NCBI RefSeq assembly: GCF_001625215.2
Contig: NC_030381.2
Coordinates: 41,476,689-41,540,688 of the forward strand
DNA: 64,000 bases
Direction: 5' to 3'
DNA from: Daucus carota subsp. sativus
Lineage: Eukaryota > Streptophyta > Magnoliopsida > Apiales > Apiaceae
Shown: positions 42,575-55,200 of the stretch, piece after piece
Numbering within the stretch: position 1 is the first letter of the stretch
How the letters are laid out: each line of letters begins with the position of its first letter
Notes under the pieces: generated by a model
Database searches by the model: none
Seen by the model: the letters and a program-made list of their open reading frames with translations, nothing else
Told to the model about the DNA's origin: nothing
Made by a program: the position numbers and the translations under genes

Positions 42575-43880
42575 TTATGGTTTGTTTAGAGAGGCAGGAG
42601 AAAAGGTGATGGATATATAGAGAAAGATGGAGGAATGTTGATGGGTTTACGTAGAAGGGATGTATGCAGCTAGTTGGGGATCCTTTGCCCAACTGTGAAT
42701 AAGGCGTTGCGGCTGGGTAGGTTAAAGTGTTTTTGAGGTGAAAGTCTAAGGAAAGCTAGGTACAAATTTTAGGACACTACTGTAATGTTGTTTGTTGGCC
42801 TAGATATGATATAGAATTGGCACTTTTCTGCTCTGGCGAATCATGATGAAATAGGAACATTGAAGTCTTAAATATATGCTAACAGAAGTAAAAAAAAAAA
42901 CCTTTTATATGACTATCACCCCCTTCTTAATATGAATTTGCGGACTTAGATATGCTACCAAATAGGTCTGTCGAATGTAGAACAATGATCTTGAATAGAA
43001 ATTAAGAATTAAGAAATTCTTTTACATGATTTCACTCATTTTGGGTGTATTTCCGAAGTTGGTTCATTACACATATATTAGAGTTTCAACAAGACTACCA
43101 ACAAGTTTTAAGTTCAAAAATTCTTGCAAGACCATGCCCAGACTCCCAGAGCTTATCAAGTATCACTGAGCCCATCCCGAGTTTATCCATTTTTCTATTG
43201 TATAAATTTTTAATTAATTAATTTTTATTAGAAGAGTATCTTATATATGGATATCGGGTCACTGTAGGGTCGGGAATTACCCCCCGATCTCTTAAACCGG
43301 ATCCTCGCAGAATTTCGAAGAATTTTTATTAATATTCTCAATGATAATATATTATATCAACTTAGTATTTATTAACTTTTAAAAATGACCTATTTTATAA
43401 TTTGAAATTTACATTCATTTTTTTAAATAATTAAATTGTTGAACTTATTCTATTACATTAATAATAATATTTTATTATTAAATTAATTATGAATTCTAGT
43501 TACACATTAGTAAATGAAATTTAAAATCAAACACAATTTTTTATTTATGGAGGAATTATGTGTAGTTACTAGTTAACCACTTGAAAGGGTAACGTGTAAT
43601 GGTGAACCAACAGGCCTGTCTAGGATTGAACCCAACTAATTGGCCCAATTGAAGATAAAATGCATAAAGGCCCAACATTAGCTGCGCAATACGTAAAACA
43701 GAACTGGCCCATTATCAATGAAAATCAATCTCCCCGGCTAAGCACAAGACAATTCAGTTGGGATAAGGTGATGACCCCAACTGATGAATGGACTCGCAAG
43801 AAACACGTAAAGCCTTTGTATTATGTATACAAATAGAAATACATGTACAAGCAGTTGGTGAAAGACAGGGGGAGGTGAAG
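42575..43880. other. Divergent intergenic region
   Basis: Separates the minus-strand SWIM/RING gene from the plus-strand zinc-finger gene, so it should contain both promoters. A TATATAG stretch lies about 40 bp upstream of the SWIM/RING ATG on its strand (near 42614). No further gene or RNA recognised. Confidence 0.4.
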
Positions 43881-45284
43881 ATGTTTGAGAATATAACAGC
43901 AAGTGAAGTAGCAGGCTATGGAGTGGGTGCTCTTCTCTTATATACAACTCTCTCTGCTACCAAAATTGATTCTGTCATTTCTACTTCCCAGCGCAGGTAA
44001 AACCCTTCTCTCTCTCTCTCTCTCGTTGGCCTCAGGGCGCAGGAGATATCAGTCATTTTATGGTGGCATAATTGGAGTTGCTGTATCGGAAAAAATGCCT
44101 TGTGTCATTTTCTGACATAAATTCTTCTCTAAATCAGTAGGAATATACAGTTTGCTTTGTGTTTTAGTTAGTATTAATACAGTTAGGTTGCTAGCCATTG
44201 GGCGATTACGCACATTCTAGGCTTTTATATTCATGTTGCATTCTGGTAACTCGACATCATATCAGCCTTTTGTTCTTGTTGATGCGGTAGACTACCCCCA
44301 AATTCTTTTAACAGGCAATTATAATTCATTAAAATTGCTGGACGTGGATAGACTAGTCAATTTCTGAATCTTGAAGTCTCACACCAATCTTTTTTGTCCT
44401 TGTTCACAAAAACTTCTATTCTTTTACATTTGTTGCCTTTGCAATTTAGACTCTAATGTGTGCTCTTCCTGAATCACAACCATCTGCTCCATCTCATCGC
44501 ATGTCACTGAAACCCCATCCCTTCATATTGAAGAAGGAGTGACAGATAAATCTATGTACACAAAATGAGATTAGTATTGTAATTTGCAGTATCTTGGTCA
44601 TACTTGGTGCCTCCAAGTATATGATACATCTAATACCAATCGTACCCCAATTTGATTCAATCACAGTCTGAGACAGATACTGCTTCCAGTTATACTTGCT
44701 AGGTCCTGCTATTGGCCTTGATCATAGTCCAAGAGATTAGCGGCCTGTGATATATACAGAACTGAACTATAAAACTTAAATGGCCTATATAAAGCATTCG
44801 TTGTAGTTTTAAAAGCAGCCAGAATGAGTTTTGGTATAGAACGAATCTGTGTACGATGAAGCAGTAGTTAATGCAGGTTCTACAATTGTGTCAACATTAA
44901 CACTCTTAACTCTTACTCCCTCCGTTCCCTTTTACATGTCAATTTTAACTTCTGACTGGTCGATCTTGTTGGACAACGTCTAGTTTTAGACAATCACAAT
45001 AGTATCGTTATGTCAGGAAATATGGTGTTGATATATTGGCAATGTTTGAAATATGCAGCTCTCTTGGTATGTGCAAAAGATGCGGCGACCTTAAGTTGAT
45101 TGCTTGCTCAAAATGCAAGGGACAAGGAATTATCAGAGAAAACATGTTTTTTAATTTTAATGCTATGGATGATCTCTCTCAGTCATTTGGTGGCAACTCC
45201 AGGAAGGGATCTCTGTCTTGTAAAAATTGCAGGGCCAGAGGACACTTTAGCTGCCCGGAATGTTCTAAGGCATCTCAATCTTGA
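43881..45284 (+). CDS. Small protein with DnaJ-type cysteine-rich zinc finger (2 exons)
   Basis: Exons 43881-43996 and 45059-45284 join in frame (AG|C) to 113 residues. Four CxxC pairs are present: CKRC (44-47), CSKC (55-58), CKNC (93-96) and CPEC (104-107), with KGQG and RARG around them, as in the DnaJ central zinc-binding domain. There is no J domain. Residues about 10-28 are hydrophobic (GYGVGALLLYTTLSA) and could be a membrane anchor or part of a targeting signal. Plants have several such J-less proteins, some in plastids (BSD2- or PSA2-like), but I cannot assign this one. The start is the first ATG giving a frame that joins to exon 2. Intron 1 is 1,062 bp and contains one CTCCCTCCGTTCCC Stowaway end near 44916 without a matching partner. 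Confidence 0.82.
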
Positions 45285-46970
45285 TACTATTTTATTCCTT
45301 TTATTTTTCTCAGTTATATAGATCTCACTTCAATTAAACTGCGTTGTGCCTTGAAAGGTTTTTATTGCTCTTGTTTTTATTTCTCTTCCAAATATGATGA
45401 TGTCATGAACCTAAATCATTTTTTCATAATAATATAATAAATAGCTCATAGTAAATTAATGTATTAAATATCGTGACAATAGTATTTTTTTTTATTCCGC
45501 TCTCTATTTATTTTTTACTGTTATTTGAAAGAAAAAATTGAGAGAGAATTGAAGGAAAGTGAATATTATATCTAATGATAATAAGTTAAAAGTACCAAGA
45601 TATTATTTCAAAAATAATGAAAATCTTAAATTTTCAAAGAGTTATTAAGAGTCTAATAAATTTTATTTATTTAAATTTAAAATTAAAAATTTATTTAAAA
45701 AGACATGTTCTAATGTCACGCTTGCACAATGTTATCATGTTCAAAATTTCAGAGAGATTATTTTAAGTCAAACAAGTCTTTATTTTTCTGAGTAAAAGGA
45801 CTAGAAGTTGCATCAATTGGAAGTTGCGTTTTCAATTGAAAAACCGACTTAAAGTTATGTTTTCAACATAAAACATGATTTTAAGTTTCGTTTTAAATCA
45901 CACAACATAAAATTGTGTTTTAAAGTGATGGTTGGAACGTTTTTTTAAAAAATAACAATAAAAACCTTTGGTCGCGAATAGTGATATTTGATACCAACAT
46001 CCAAAATAACACTCGTTATTGACCAATGTTCAAAAATCTTAATTGTACAAGAGATACGAGGAGCGGCACTCCAACTATATACATGCCGGATACTAACTAT
46101 ATATATACTGAAAATATAAACCCCGACGGATGAACAATCTTTGGTCGTGAAAGATGAGTCCTTGCAATAATTACAACCATTTCCAAATCGTCAAAAACAT
46201 CAATAAAATCAATTTTTACAGATCCTACATCGAATATCTCTAAATATGATTAAATAAATATATAACAAAACACATTAATTAGGGTAAAAGTTTTCGATAT
46301 ATATTAATTATATACGTATTATTTTAAAATATTGGTTGTGTCGAGATAATACGGAGGACTAGGAGCATACATGCGAAGTACATGTGCGTACGTAGAAAAA
46401 CTGGCAACATGATTTAAACCCTCAAGTCAATTAATGGTTCAATGCCGTCTTAAGCCCTTTATAATTAGAAAAAAGAAAATGCTACATACTCGGAAAATGT
46501 TTTCAAATTTTGAAATAGAAAAAAAGGTTCGTGAACAAAAATCTGGATGCCTAACCCTATTTTAAAATAGAAAAATTTGTGAATAAAAATGTGGATACCA
46601 AACCCTACTCTTGGAAAATCTAGAGAAACTTTAAAAGGGGAACATGAATAATTTAACTACGAGAAATGTAGATACATAGCCCTAATGTTTAAAACGTAGA
46701 AAAACTTTAACATGAGAACACGAATAACTTGATCAAAAAAGCAAACTAGCAAAGATGCTGGTTTATTTGGATTAGAGCCGGATTTAAATTTTTTTTTTTA
46801 TTTTTTGTAATAAATCACAAAATAATTTATAGTCACAAATAAGTGAAAGTTGACTTTAAAGTCCAAAATTAGTTTGAAATAATTTTCCAGTCACTTAATT
46901 TTAAAATATTTTTTATAAAGATTATCATAAGTCATAAGTGATCCTTAAATTATTTTTATTTTAACTAATA
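45285..46970. other. Gene-free AT-rich interval
   Basis: No recognisable gene, RNA or complete element. A phrase like GTGAATAAAAATGTGGATACC with AACCCTA occurs two or three times near 46530-46690, a small decayed repeat. Confidence 0.4.
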
Positions 46971-47275
46971 CTCCCTCCGTCCCTATTTATTTGTCCATTT
47001 TGGAATTAAAAATTTGTCCCTATTTATCTGTCCATTTATACTTTCAAAACTAATTTATTGATAGTTTTTCAAATATATCTCCATAATTTCAATTTTCAAG
47101 GCTTGACTTATTTAAAACTTGGTTGAATTCATGTTTTCAAGACATAAAGTAGGGATATTCCACCATTTTCAAGAAATTAATTAGAGGTATTTAATGAAAA
47201 AGTTTATACAATCAAGTATTCCTTGGGTATGTGTTTTTTTTTCCAAAATGGACAGATAAAAAGGGACGGAGGGAG
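46971..47275. mobile_element. Stowaway-like MITE (305 bp), TA target duplication
   Basis: Termini CTCCCTCCGTCCCTATTTAT and the inverse ending AAGGGACGGAGGGAG, flanked by TA at 46969-46970 and 47276-47277. ATTTGTCCATTTTGGA near the left end is mirrored by CCAAAATGGACAGAT near the right, giving about 35 bp of inverted terminus. It shares this ATGTCCATTTTGAA-type subterminus with the copy at 50427. It lies under 200 bp from the 3' end of the START-domain gene. Confidence 0.93.
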
Positions 47276-47458
47276 TATTACATATTTAATCATGCATAAA
47301 ATTATTAACAAGTCAAAATCACATTTTTAATCATGAGTCACACTTTTAAATTCAGGTAAACGTACTCAAAAACATGTTTTATTCCCCTAATCAAAGTTAC
47401 ATATATTCTTAGCCAACCGGCCCAACCATAACAATAGCAAACACATTCAACTTAAAGA

Positions 47459-47959
47459 TTAATTAGTACTAGATTGCAGAGCTTTTTCCATTCTTTCAGC
47501 CATGCCATGGAGCGATGATTCAATATAACTCACCAAATCCTCAAACTTCCAGCCTTCCACAGGCTCAGCAACAAACCCCCACTTAATCTCACATCCACTT
47601 TCGTCCTCCATTTGCACCACTCTGATAGTAGACTTGTACATTTTCATCCCCATGTTGTTCTCCATGATCTCATAGCTCAACATCTTTTCCATCTCATCCA
47701 TTTCTACCAGCTTTTCGTGGCACCATAAAGTAATCGCTTCCTCAGAGTCCGACGCAGATTTTATAGTGGAGCCACAGTAGCGGACCAGACCTGGTTGGCC
47801 ATGGTCACCTTCCACTTTGTAACATGTGTCAAGACTTGGGAGCCATTTGTGGACGCTGCAAAAGTCTTGGAGAAGTGACCACACGGTTTCGGCCTTTGTG
47901 GCTCTTACTTTTGCACTCACTTTACCTTCCCACAGCTTTGAGTTTGTTTCTTCGGCCAT
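47459..47959 (-). CDS. START/Bet v 1-fold (SRPBCC) protein, lachrymatory-factor-synthase-like
   Basis: Intronless, 166 residues, the usual size for the family. The fold is a lipid- or small-ligand-binding cavity. The sequence style matches lachrymatory-factor synthase-like and polyketide-cyclase-like plant proteins: an N-terminal WEGKVSAKV strand, then VWSLLQDFCSVHKWLPSLD, then GLVRYCG, and an amphipathic C-terminal helix (SSLHGMAERMEKAL). In onion, LFS isomerises 1-propenyl sulfenic acid, but most plant relatives lack that context and their ligands are unknown. It lacks the gate and latch features I would expect in an ABA receptor (PYL), so that reading is less likely. It stands alone and shows no frame damage. 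Confidence 0.88.
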   Translation of the reverse strand: MAEETNSKLWEGKVSAKVRATKAETVWSLLQDFCSVHKWLPSLDTCYKVEGDHGQPGLVRYCGSTIKSASDSEEAITLWCHEKLVEMDEMEKMLSYEIMENNMGMKMYKSTIRVVQMEDESGCEIKWGFVAEPVEGWKFEDLVSYIESSLHGMAERMEKALQSSTN

Positions 47960-48137
47960 TTTTGAGAGAAATGTTGTGATCTGATTATGTGTGCTAGCGT
48001 TGCTCTATGTAACGCAATTACATTGACTAATGTAATTAAAGTGTCATAAATGTGCATCGTTAATGCAGAGAATATAAGCATAGTAGTTGGTCCCCCACGG
48101 CTGGTGAAGTCAACAAATTGTAAAGTACTCCCTCTCC

Positions 48138-48887
48138 TCTGTTCACAAACCGAGCCGAGCCGAGTTTTGACCGAACCGAGCTGATCTTTAATTTTTTTTC
48201 TGCCGAGCCGAGCCGGGCCGAGCTTTTTTATCGAACAAAAATTATGTTCAAGCTCGGCTCGTTAACTAACGAGCCGAACACGAGCTTGTTCGCGAACAAA
48301 TACAAGCCGAGCCGAGTCGAATCGAGTCGAGCCGAGCCAGAAAAAAAATAAGGACAAACCGCTAGTTGACTCTTAAAATAGCTAACCAAATAATTTTAAT
48401 TTTTTTTAAACTTTGTTTATATCACTAAAATGTATATATGTTAACATCCATACGGTTGGATCGGTAAGAAATATTTTTTAAAATATTGAAATACTAAATT
48501 AGGATTAAACACTAGTTAGCGGTACTAGTTACTGTTAAAATAGCAAACTATATAAAATTATTATTTTCCGAAATTTTGGTTACATCACTAATATACATAT
48601 ATATATTATATGTTGAATTCTGAGTTCAATAACATATATAAATTATAAAAAAAACCCCGAAAATATTACATTTTTTCGAGCTTTAACGAGCCGAGCTTGA
48701 GCCGAGCGAGCTCGAGCGGAGCTCGAGCCGAACATACTAAAAGCTCGGCTTGAGCTCGTTTACTTAACGAACAATTTTTTGTGTTCGAGCTCGAGCTCGT
48801 TAACTTAACGAGCCGAGCCGAACGAGCTCTTAACGAGCCGAGCTTGAGCTTGTTCGCGAACAGCTCGGTTCGTTAAACAGCCCTACT
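48138..48887. repeat. CGAGCCGAGC-rich foldback element (~750 bp)
   Basis: The left end has GTTCACAAACCGAGCCGAGC and the right end inverts to GTTTAACGAACCGAGCTG, so the termini are inverted relatives. Both arms are packed with GAGCCGAGC and GCTCGTTCGCGAAC motifs around an AT-rich centre. The structure resembles the hAT-type foldback at 36322 with a different subterminal word. I could not find a clean target duplication, so the ends are approximate. Confidence 0.6.
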
Positions 48888-48984
48888 CTCGTCTTTAATA
48901 TTCTCCACCACTTTACATTTTGCACAGGTTCTGTTCTCACAAGGTATTTAAACGAATTATTATTAATTTTTTTCTAAAGAATAA

Positions 48985-49277
48985 TGTGGTCAAAGTTTAC
49001 GTCGATTTTCAAAACATTGGCAAGAGTTTTAAATTTTCAGAAAAATGATCAAACTAAATTTGGCTCTGCTTATTAAAAATGTGGCTGCCGTTAAATGTCA
49101 TTAACGGGAGTAACGGACAGACGATAAAAATGAGTTTCAAATTCTCATAAAGGTGGCCAAACTTTGGCTCTCTTTCTAAAAAGTGTGGCTCCCGTTAAGT
49201 GACATTTAACGGGAGCTACACTTTTAAAAAGAGGAGCATACCAACTTTTTGAAAATCGGCGTAAACTTTAGCCACAA
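48985..49277. mobile_element. Foldback MITE (~293 bp) with an internal 20-bp hairpin
   Basis: The left end GTGGTCAAAGTTTACGTCGA is mirrored at the right by TCGGCGTAAACTTTAGCCAC. Inside, at 49179-49225, arms of AAAAGTGTGGCTCCCGTTAA and its inverse (one mismatch) enclose a 7-nt loop. An earlier inner block with GTGGCTGCCGTTAAATG is a relative of the same text. No target duplication was resolved and the superfamily is unknown (Mutator-like is possible). Confidence 0.7.
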
Positions 49278-49547
49278 CTCTTCAAGTTTACTCTTTTCTA
49301 AATTATAGTATATAGTTTATTTATATGTTAATGGATGAAAGAAAAGCTTTAAAAATAATTATTTTAATTGTGTAGTCAAAATTTCTTTGAATGCGTAAAA
49401 TATTACTATATTAATCTCTACTCTTTTTTTCTCTCTTCTCTATTTGTCCTTTTATAATTTTAATGTTTTTTTAATTCTAAAATAATAAAGGGAGTTTAAA
49501 GATTTTTGTTGGAGATAAACTTACATTATCTTACTAGGAATTATTCA

Positions 49548-49752
49548 TCCCTCCCAAATGAGATTAACTCGTTGATTTTGGACACAAAATTTAAAATCCA
49601 TTAACCGCCGCTACGATGCTAATTTTAAAATTTTATTTTTATAAATAAAAATTAAAATATGAAATTTTTATTTACAAAAAAAAATTTTGGAACCAAACAA
49701 TCGATGCACCATAAGTTATGTGTCCAAAATCAACTTACAAATGGAGAGAGTA
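49548..49752. mobile_element. Degenerate Stowaway-like MITE
   Basis: The left end reads ATCCCTCCCAAATGAGATTAAC and the right end ACAAATGGAGAGAGTA, worn versions of the termini of the element at 19616. The interior (GTTGATTTTGGACAC, then GTGTCCAAAATCAAC) is also shared with it. Base changes in both termini suggest an old insertion. Confidence 0.65.
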
Positions 49753-50426
49753 TTTTTTTTTATAACAATTATAAAGAGGGAGTAAAGAGTGTTAGAGTTG
49801 TAGTTAGAGACATAGTGGCCGTTTGGGCAAGTTTAAAAAAATGTGATTTTTTGTTTAAAGTAAAAAAGTGAACTAGAATTGAGAAGTAAAAAAGCTAATA
49901 AAGTGTTTGGAGAAGAAGGAGTGAGAGAGAAGTTAGCATTCCCAGCTTTTTAAAAATGCTTCTGCTCTTTTATACAAACGGGTCAAGAAAAGAAAAGAAG
50001 AAGTTAGAAGCAGAAGCTGCTTTCGCCAAACAAACAGGCACACAATTTAGCCGACAATCATAGTTCTATGCTTTACATGATGGGAAATTGGCGTAACAAA
50101 CAAGGCAATCGTGAGGCAGTCCAAGCAAAATGAATTGTTTACCACTAATGCTGCACGAATTCTACTTGCAGAGTCTGTCTGAGCAATGATTCACTACTAA
50201 TACTCGGAAAGTGTGATCAAAATGCTTTGAACATTGTCAAAAGAAAAAAATTGCCTACAACTGATCAAAGGCGTTAGTTATGGTTTATTACTTAGTGTTT
50301 CATGATTTCCAAATATTTTTCACGAGGGTTCTTCCTATGAAAATTAATACTACTATAATAAATTATTATACATGAACTAACCTTAATATATATATACTTT
50401 TGGTTTTCTCAACGGCAAAAACAATA
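49753..50426. other. Gene-free interval
   Basis: AT-rich, no gene recognised. A run of GAAAAGAAAAGAAGAAG purine text near 49986 and the phrase GGCCGTTTGGGCAAG near 49817 recall worn MITE families, but termini were not found. Confidence 0.35.
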
Positions 50427-50676
50427 CTCCCTCCGTTTCAATTTATATGTCCATTTTGAAAAAAAAATTATGTTTCAAATTACTTGTCCACTTCAACTTT
50501 CAATGCAAAATCATATTTCCAAAGTCAATTCTACTCCACATATCTCTTGTTTATATTTCCTAGATCAATCTCACTCCACATGTTTTGGTCATTTAATGCA
50601 ATTAATTTGTGAACAACCACTTTTCTTAAACTGTGTAATTTTTTGAAAGTGTACATCTATTTTGAAACGGAGGGAG
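50427..50676. mobile_element. Stowaway-like MITE (250 bp), TA target duplication
   Basis: Termini CTCCCTCCGTTTCAATTTAT and the inverse ending TTTGAAACGGAGGGAG, flanked by TA (50425-50426, 50677-50678). It sits only about 85 bp upstream of the first surviving exon of the ABCG pseudogene, so the 5' truncation border of that gene lies very close to it. Confidence 0.92.
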
Positions 50677-51213
50677 TAGTATTTTGTCCTCTTTAAAAAA
50701 TTGATTATATTCACTGTACAAATATATATTGAAAAATGTATTGATAATAATAGCTTGCCAGGTGTAAGTGGGCTATCAACCGAACAGCGCAAGAGACTAA
50801 CTATTGCGGTTGAGCTGGTGGCAAACCCTTCAATAATATTTATGGACGAGCCAACGTCAGGGCTGGATGCAAGAGCTGCTGCAATCGTTATGAGGACAGT
50901 GAGAAATACAGTAAACACAGGAAGAACAGTTGTTTGCACCATCCATCAGCCAAGCATAGACATATTTGAAGCTTTTGATGAGGTCAAAATAGTTAATACA
51001 TGTAATGATTTTTTCTCATTCACTTGATCTTCTATGTTTATTATTAACTGATAAAGGGTTTCCTTCTTAGTTATTACTGATGAAACAAGGAGGACTAGAG
51101 CTTTATGTTGGACCAGTGGGACAGAATTCTTGCGATCTAATCAAGTATTTTGAGGTAAGATGGTCGTGACTTGATTCTATGGATTGGCTATAATGATTAA
51201 GTTCTGAAACATG

Positions 51214-51658
51214 TGTAGGAAAAGAAGAGAGCAAACCGAAAAGAACTTGAGAGAATGAAGGAGTCGTGGCGTGAATTAACACTGCCCTAAAGTTGAATTT
51301 GCCCCGCTACGTACACACGGCCTCTTGGCAATCAACCTCCAAGGTTACACGACTTCTATTTCTTTGGTGTAGTACAAAGAAATAGATTGAAAACACTCTT
51401 GATCATTGCCCAAAAATATACTTATATCTATAAGAGAGGAAAATTGTTTTTGTGTGTGTGCAAACATGAGGGGGAGACCTCCTTTTATAAGAGCTCAAAC
51501 TTGTAACTCCAAGAATGGCCAAAAGACACCATTAATTCAAGGAGGTAAAAAGGCTCCAAAGTGAAAAGTCACAAACTGAAAAGTCTTGAAGATTTTTCTA
51601 GATTTTTCTTTTAAAGCAAACTATAGAAATAATATTTATATTAATATTAATTCTAACA
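51214..51658 (-). repeat. 3' LTR of the copia element
   Basis: 445 bp, ends TGTAGG...CTAACA on the plus strand. No difference from the other LTR seen by eye. Confidence 0.95.
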
Positions 51659-52207
51659 TTCCCCCACATGCTGCAAAAGAAAAATAATTTAAGTAATTTA
51701 ATGGGTAATGGATAGTCGGTTTCTTAAGCACCAATGTCTTGTGGACTTGAATTGATACCGGTGCATACAAACATGCCTCAAAACCATGTGAGGTAGAAAA
51801 ATCCTTGAACCTCTCACGGAAGTTAGTGAAAACATATTTGCGCACTTTAACCTTTCTCAAATCAAGAAGTGATTTCGCAAATTATATTTTTATATAAGTG
51901 CCCCCACATTGTACCTGGATTTTCGTGAACGCTCTAGAGGTCCTTCGCCAAAGGACTCTCATAGGGGGTTGGGCAATAGCCCCACATTCACATAGGTAAG
52001 TTCATCAAGTTTGTATTGTCGCAAACCACCTCTTACGAGACTATGAACTTATTAAGAGCATTAGCTCATCCTAACACATGTGACAATAATAAAAATACTA
52101 CATCACTTTATTAATAGGAATGGTAGTAGTATATAAACATGAGTTCTTTTATGATTTCGTTTGACCCATTGAACTTAAACAAGTTTAAGATGGGTGTCCA
52201 TCACAAT

Positions 52208-55200
52208 TCACTCCACAATAGGCTTTAAACCCATTCCTTGTGCTGACTCCAACACTAATTTTCTACAAAGGCCTTTGGTGAGAGGATCTGCAATATTCCT
52301 CTCTGATTTTACATACTCGAGTGATATCACATTATTTCTGATCAGACTTCGAATTATAGCATGCCTCAAGCGAATATGTCTTTTCTTCCCATTGTAGAGT
52401 TGATTATTCGCTAGTCCCATTGCAGCTTGTGAGTCACAATGCATTGAAACTGATGGAGCTGGCTTCCCCCACAAAGGAATATCAGCAAGTAAACATCTTA
52501 GCCATTCAGCTTCTTGACCAGCCAACTCCAACGCAATAAACTCAGATTCTTGTGTGGATTTAGCATGACAAGTTTGTTTTGAAGATTTCCAAGATATAGC
52601 AGCTCCAGCAAGAGTGAATACATAACCACTAGTAGATTGAATCTCATCATTATCCGACACCCAATTTGCATCACAATATCCTTCCAAAACATGAGGACTT
52701 CTTTGATAATGCAAACCCCAATTTATAGTACCCTTTAAATACTTCAACAATCTAATCAAAGCACCCCAATGATCACGATTAGGATTGTGAGTGTATCTAC
52801 TCAGTCTACTAACAGTATATGCTATATCAGGCCTGGTATGATTCATCAAAAACATTACACTTCCAATTATCTTGGCATACTCTTCTTGGGAAACACTATG
52901 ACCTTTATTCTTTTTCAAATGAATACTAGGATCATATGGTGTCTTCACAGGGGTACAATCAAATTGATTAAATTTCTTTAAAATTTTCTCAACATAATGA
53001 GACTGGTTTAACGACAACCCATATGAATTCCTAGTAATTTTTATGCCAAGAATCACATCTGCCTCTCCTAAATCCTTCATATCAAAACAGGAACTTAGGA
53101 AGGCCTTGCTAGTATTTACCACATCAATATTGGTACCAAAAATTAACATATCATCAACATATAGACATATGATCACACAACCAAATTGATCAAATTTAGA
53201 ATAAACACATGCATCAGAATCATTTACTTGGAAGCCATCAGAGATGATAGTTTGATGAAATTTTTCATACCAGTCTTTCGGAGCTTGTCTGAGGCCATAC
53301 AATGATCTTATAAGCCGACATACCTTGTCTTCATATCCCGGGACAACACATCCTTCTGGTTGCTTCATGTATATCTCCTCATTTAAATCTCCATTTAAAA
53401 AGGCAGTCTTCACGTCCATTTGATGCACAATGAGATTATGAATAGATGCAAGAGCTATTAAGGCTCTAATGGTGGAAATATTTGCCACGGGAGAGTAAGT
53501 ATCAAAGAAATCAACACCTTTCTTTTGTCGATGTCCACCAACCACTAACCTGGCTTTGTATTTTTCAATTGATCCATCAGATTTATAATTCTTTTTAAAA
53601 ATCCACCTGCTTCCCAGTGCTTTACAACCTCGAGGAAGATCACATAAAACCCAAGTATTATTATTCATAATGGACTCAATTTCACTATTAATAGCCTCTC
53701 GCCAAAAATTAGAATCAATTGATCTCATAGCCTCCTCATAGGTTTTAGGGTCTTCTTCAAGAATGAAAACATTTATCTCCTGCTCACCTACAAACTCTTT
53801 TTCAGTCAAAAAAGTAGTTAGAAAATCAGGCCCAAAGCTAGTCTCGACTCTAGCTCTTTTACTCCTTCTAGGCTCATAATTTGCATCGGTAGATGTAATA
53901 TTATGATGTGACACTGATGAAGAAGATCCAGATGCTAAACATGATTGCACACTAGCTTTCATAGGAAAAATATGCTCAAAAAATTCAACATCTCTTGACT
54001 CTTTAAATGGACCAAAACCAGATGCATCTTTAAGAATAAGTCTATATGCACCACCATTAAAACCAACAAAAATACCATCAACAGTCTTGGGACCAATTTT
54101 ACTTCTTTGAAAATCTGGGAGCCCAATTTTTCCCAAACACCCCCACACTTTAAGGTAACTCAAGTTGGGCGCGAAACCCTTCCATAATTCATAAGGAGTT
54201 TTATCAGATTTTTTATGCGGCACACGATTAAGCACATAGCAAGCATATAAAATAGCTTCACCCCACATATTAGAAGGCATTCCTGAACTGATAAGCATAG
54301 CATTCATCATATCTTTAAGAGTTCTATTTTTTCGTTCAGCTATCCCATTTTGTTCAGGCGTATATGGCGCTGTAACCTCGTGAATAATCCCATTAAGTTC
54401 ACAAAATTTCTTTAGAGTCGCTCCATCATATTCACCACCCCTATCTGTTCTTAACCTTTTAATATTTTTATTCAATTGTTTCTCAACTTCAGCCTTATAA
54501 ATAAGAAATTTTTCTTCGGCCTCATCTTTCGAACTCAACAAGTAGAGCTTGGTGAATCGTGAAAAGTCATCCACAAAAGTAATATAATAACGTTTACCTC
54601 CTCTACTCATAGTGTTCTTAAAGTCACCTAAATCACTGTGAATTAATTCAAGCAATGTCGAAGACCGGTTTCCGATTTTATTAAAGGCCTTTTTAGGGTG
54701 CTTTGCTTCAACACATACTTCACATTTATCAAAAGATGTATTGCTGAATTCAGGGATTAGCCTAAGTTGTTTAAGCCTTTTCACAGAAGCAACATTTACG
54801 TGACCCAGTCTAGCATGCCATAAGGTAACAGATTCAGCAATATAAGCAGAAGCAGTAGCAATTTTATTATCAGTCAAAATATCAAGTACAAACAGCCCAC
54901 CATTACAAAAGCCTTTGCCCACAAAATCACCATTTTTAGTAAGAACAAGTTTATCAGATTCAAAGGTTAATTTAATACCAGCTTTGTTCAATAAGGCTCC
55001 AGAAATCAGGTTTCTACGAATATCAGGGACATGCAAAACATTATGCAAAGCAATAGTTTTTCCAGAAGTAAGTTTAAGAGAAACCTTTCCCTTTCCAAGT
55101 ATACTCACAGTGCTTGAGTTGCCCATGAAGACACATTCTCCATCAGATGCTTTATCATAGTCCTGGAACATATCCTTATTTGAACAAATATGACGAGTTG

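Noticed and set aside
42067-42692. Overlapping open frames on both strands at the SWIM/RING gene
   Set aside because: Other-frame shadows. Only the 241-residue frame carries zinc-finger motifs.
44916-45000. A Stowaway element at the CTCCCTCCGTTCCC text in the zinc-finger gene intron
   Set aside because: Only one terminus is visible. No matching inverted end with a TA flank was found downstream.
47459-47959. ABA receptor (PYR/PYL) identity
   Set aside because: It shares the fold, but the sequence matches LFS-like proteins better and I do not see the expected gate/latch signatures.
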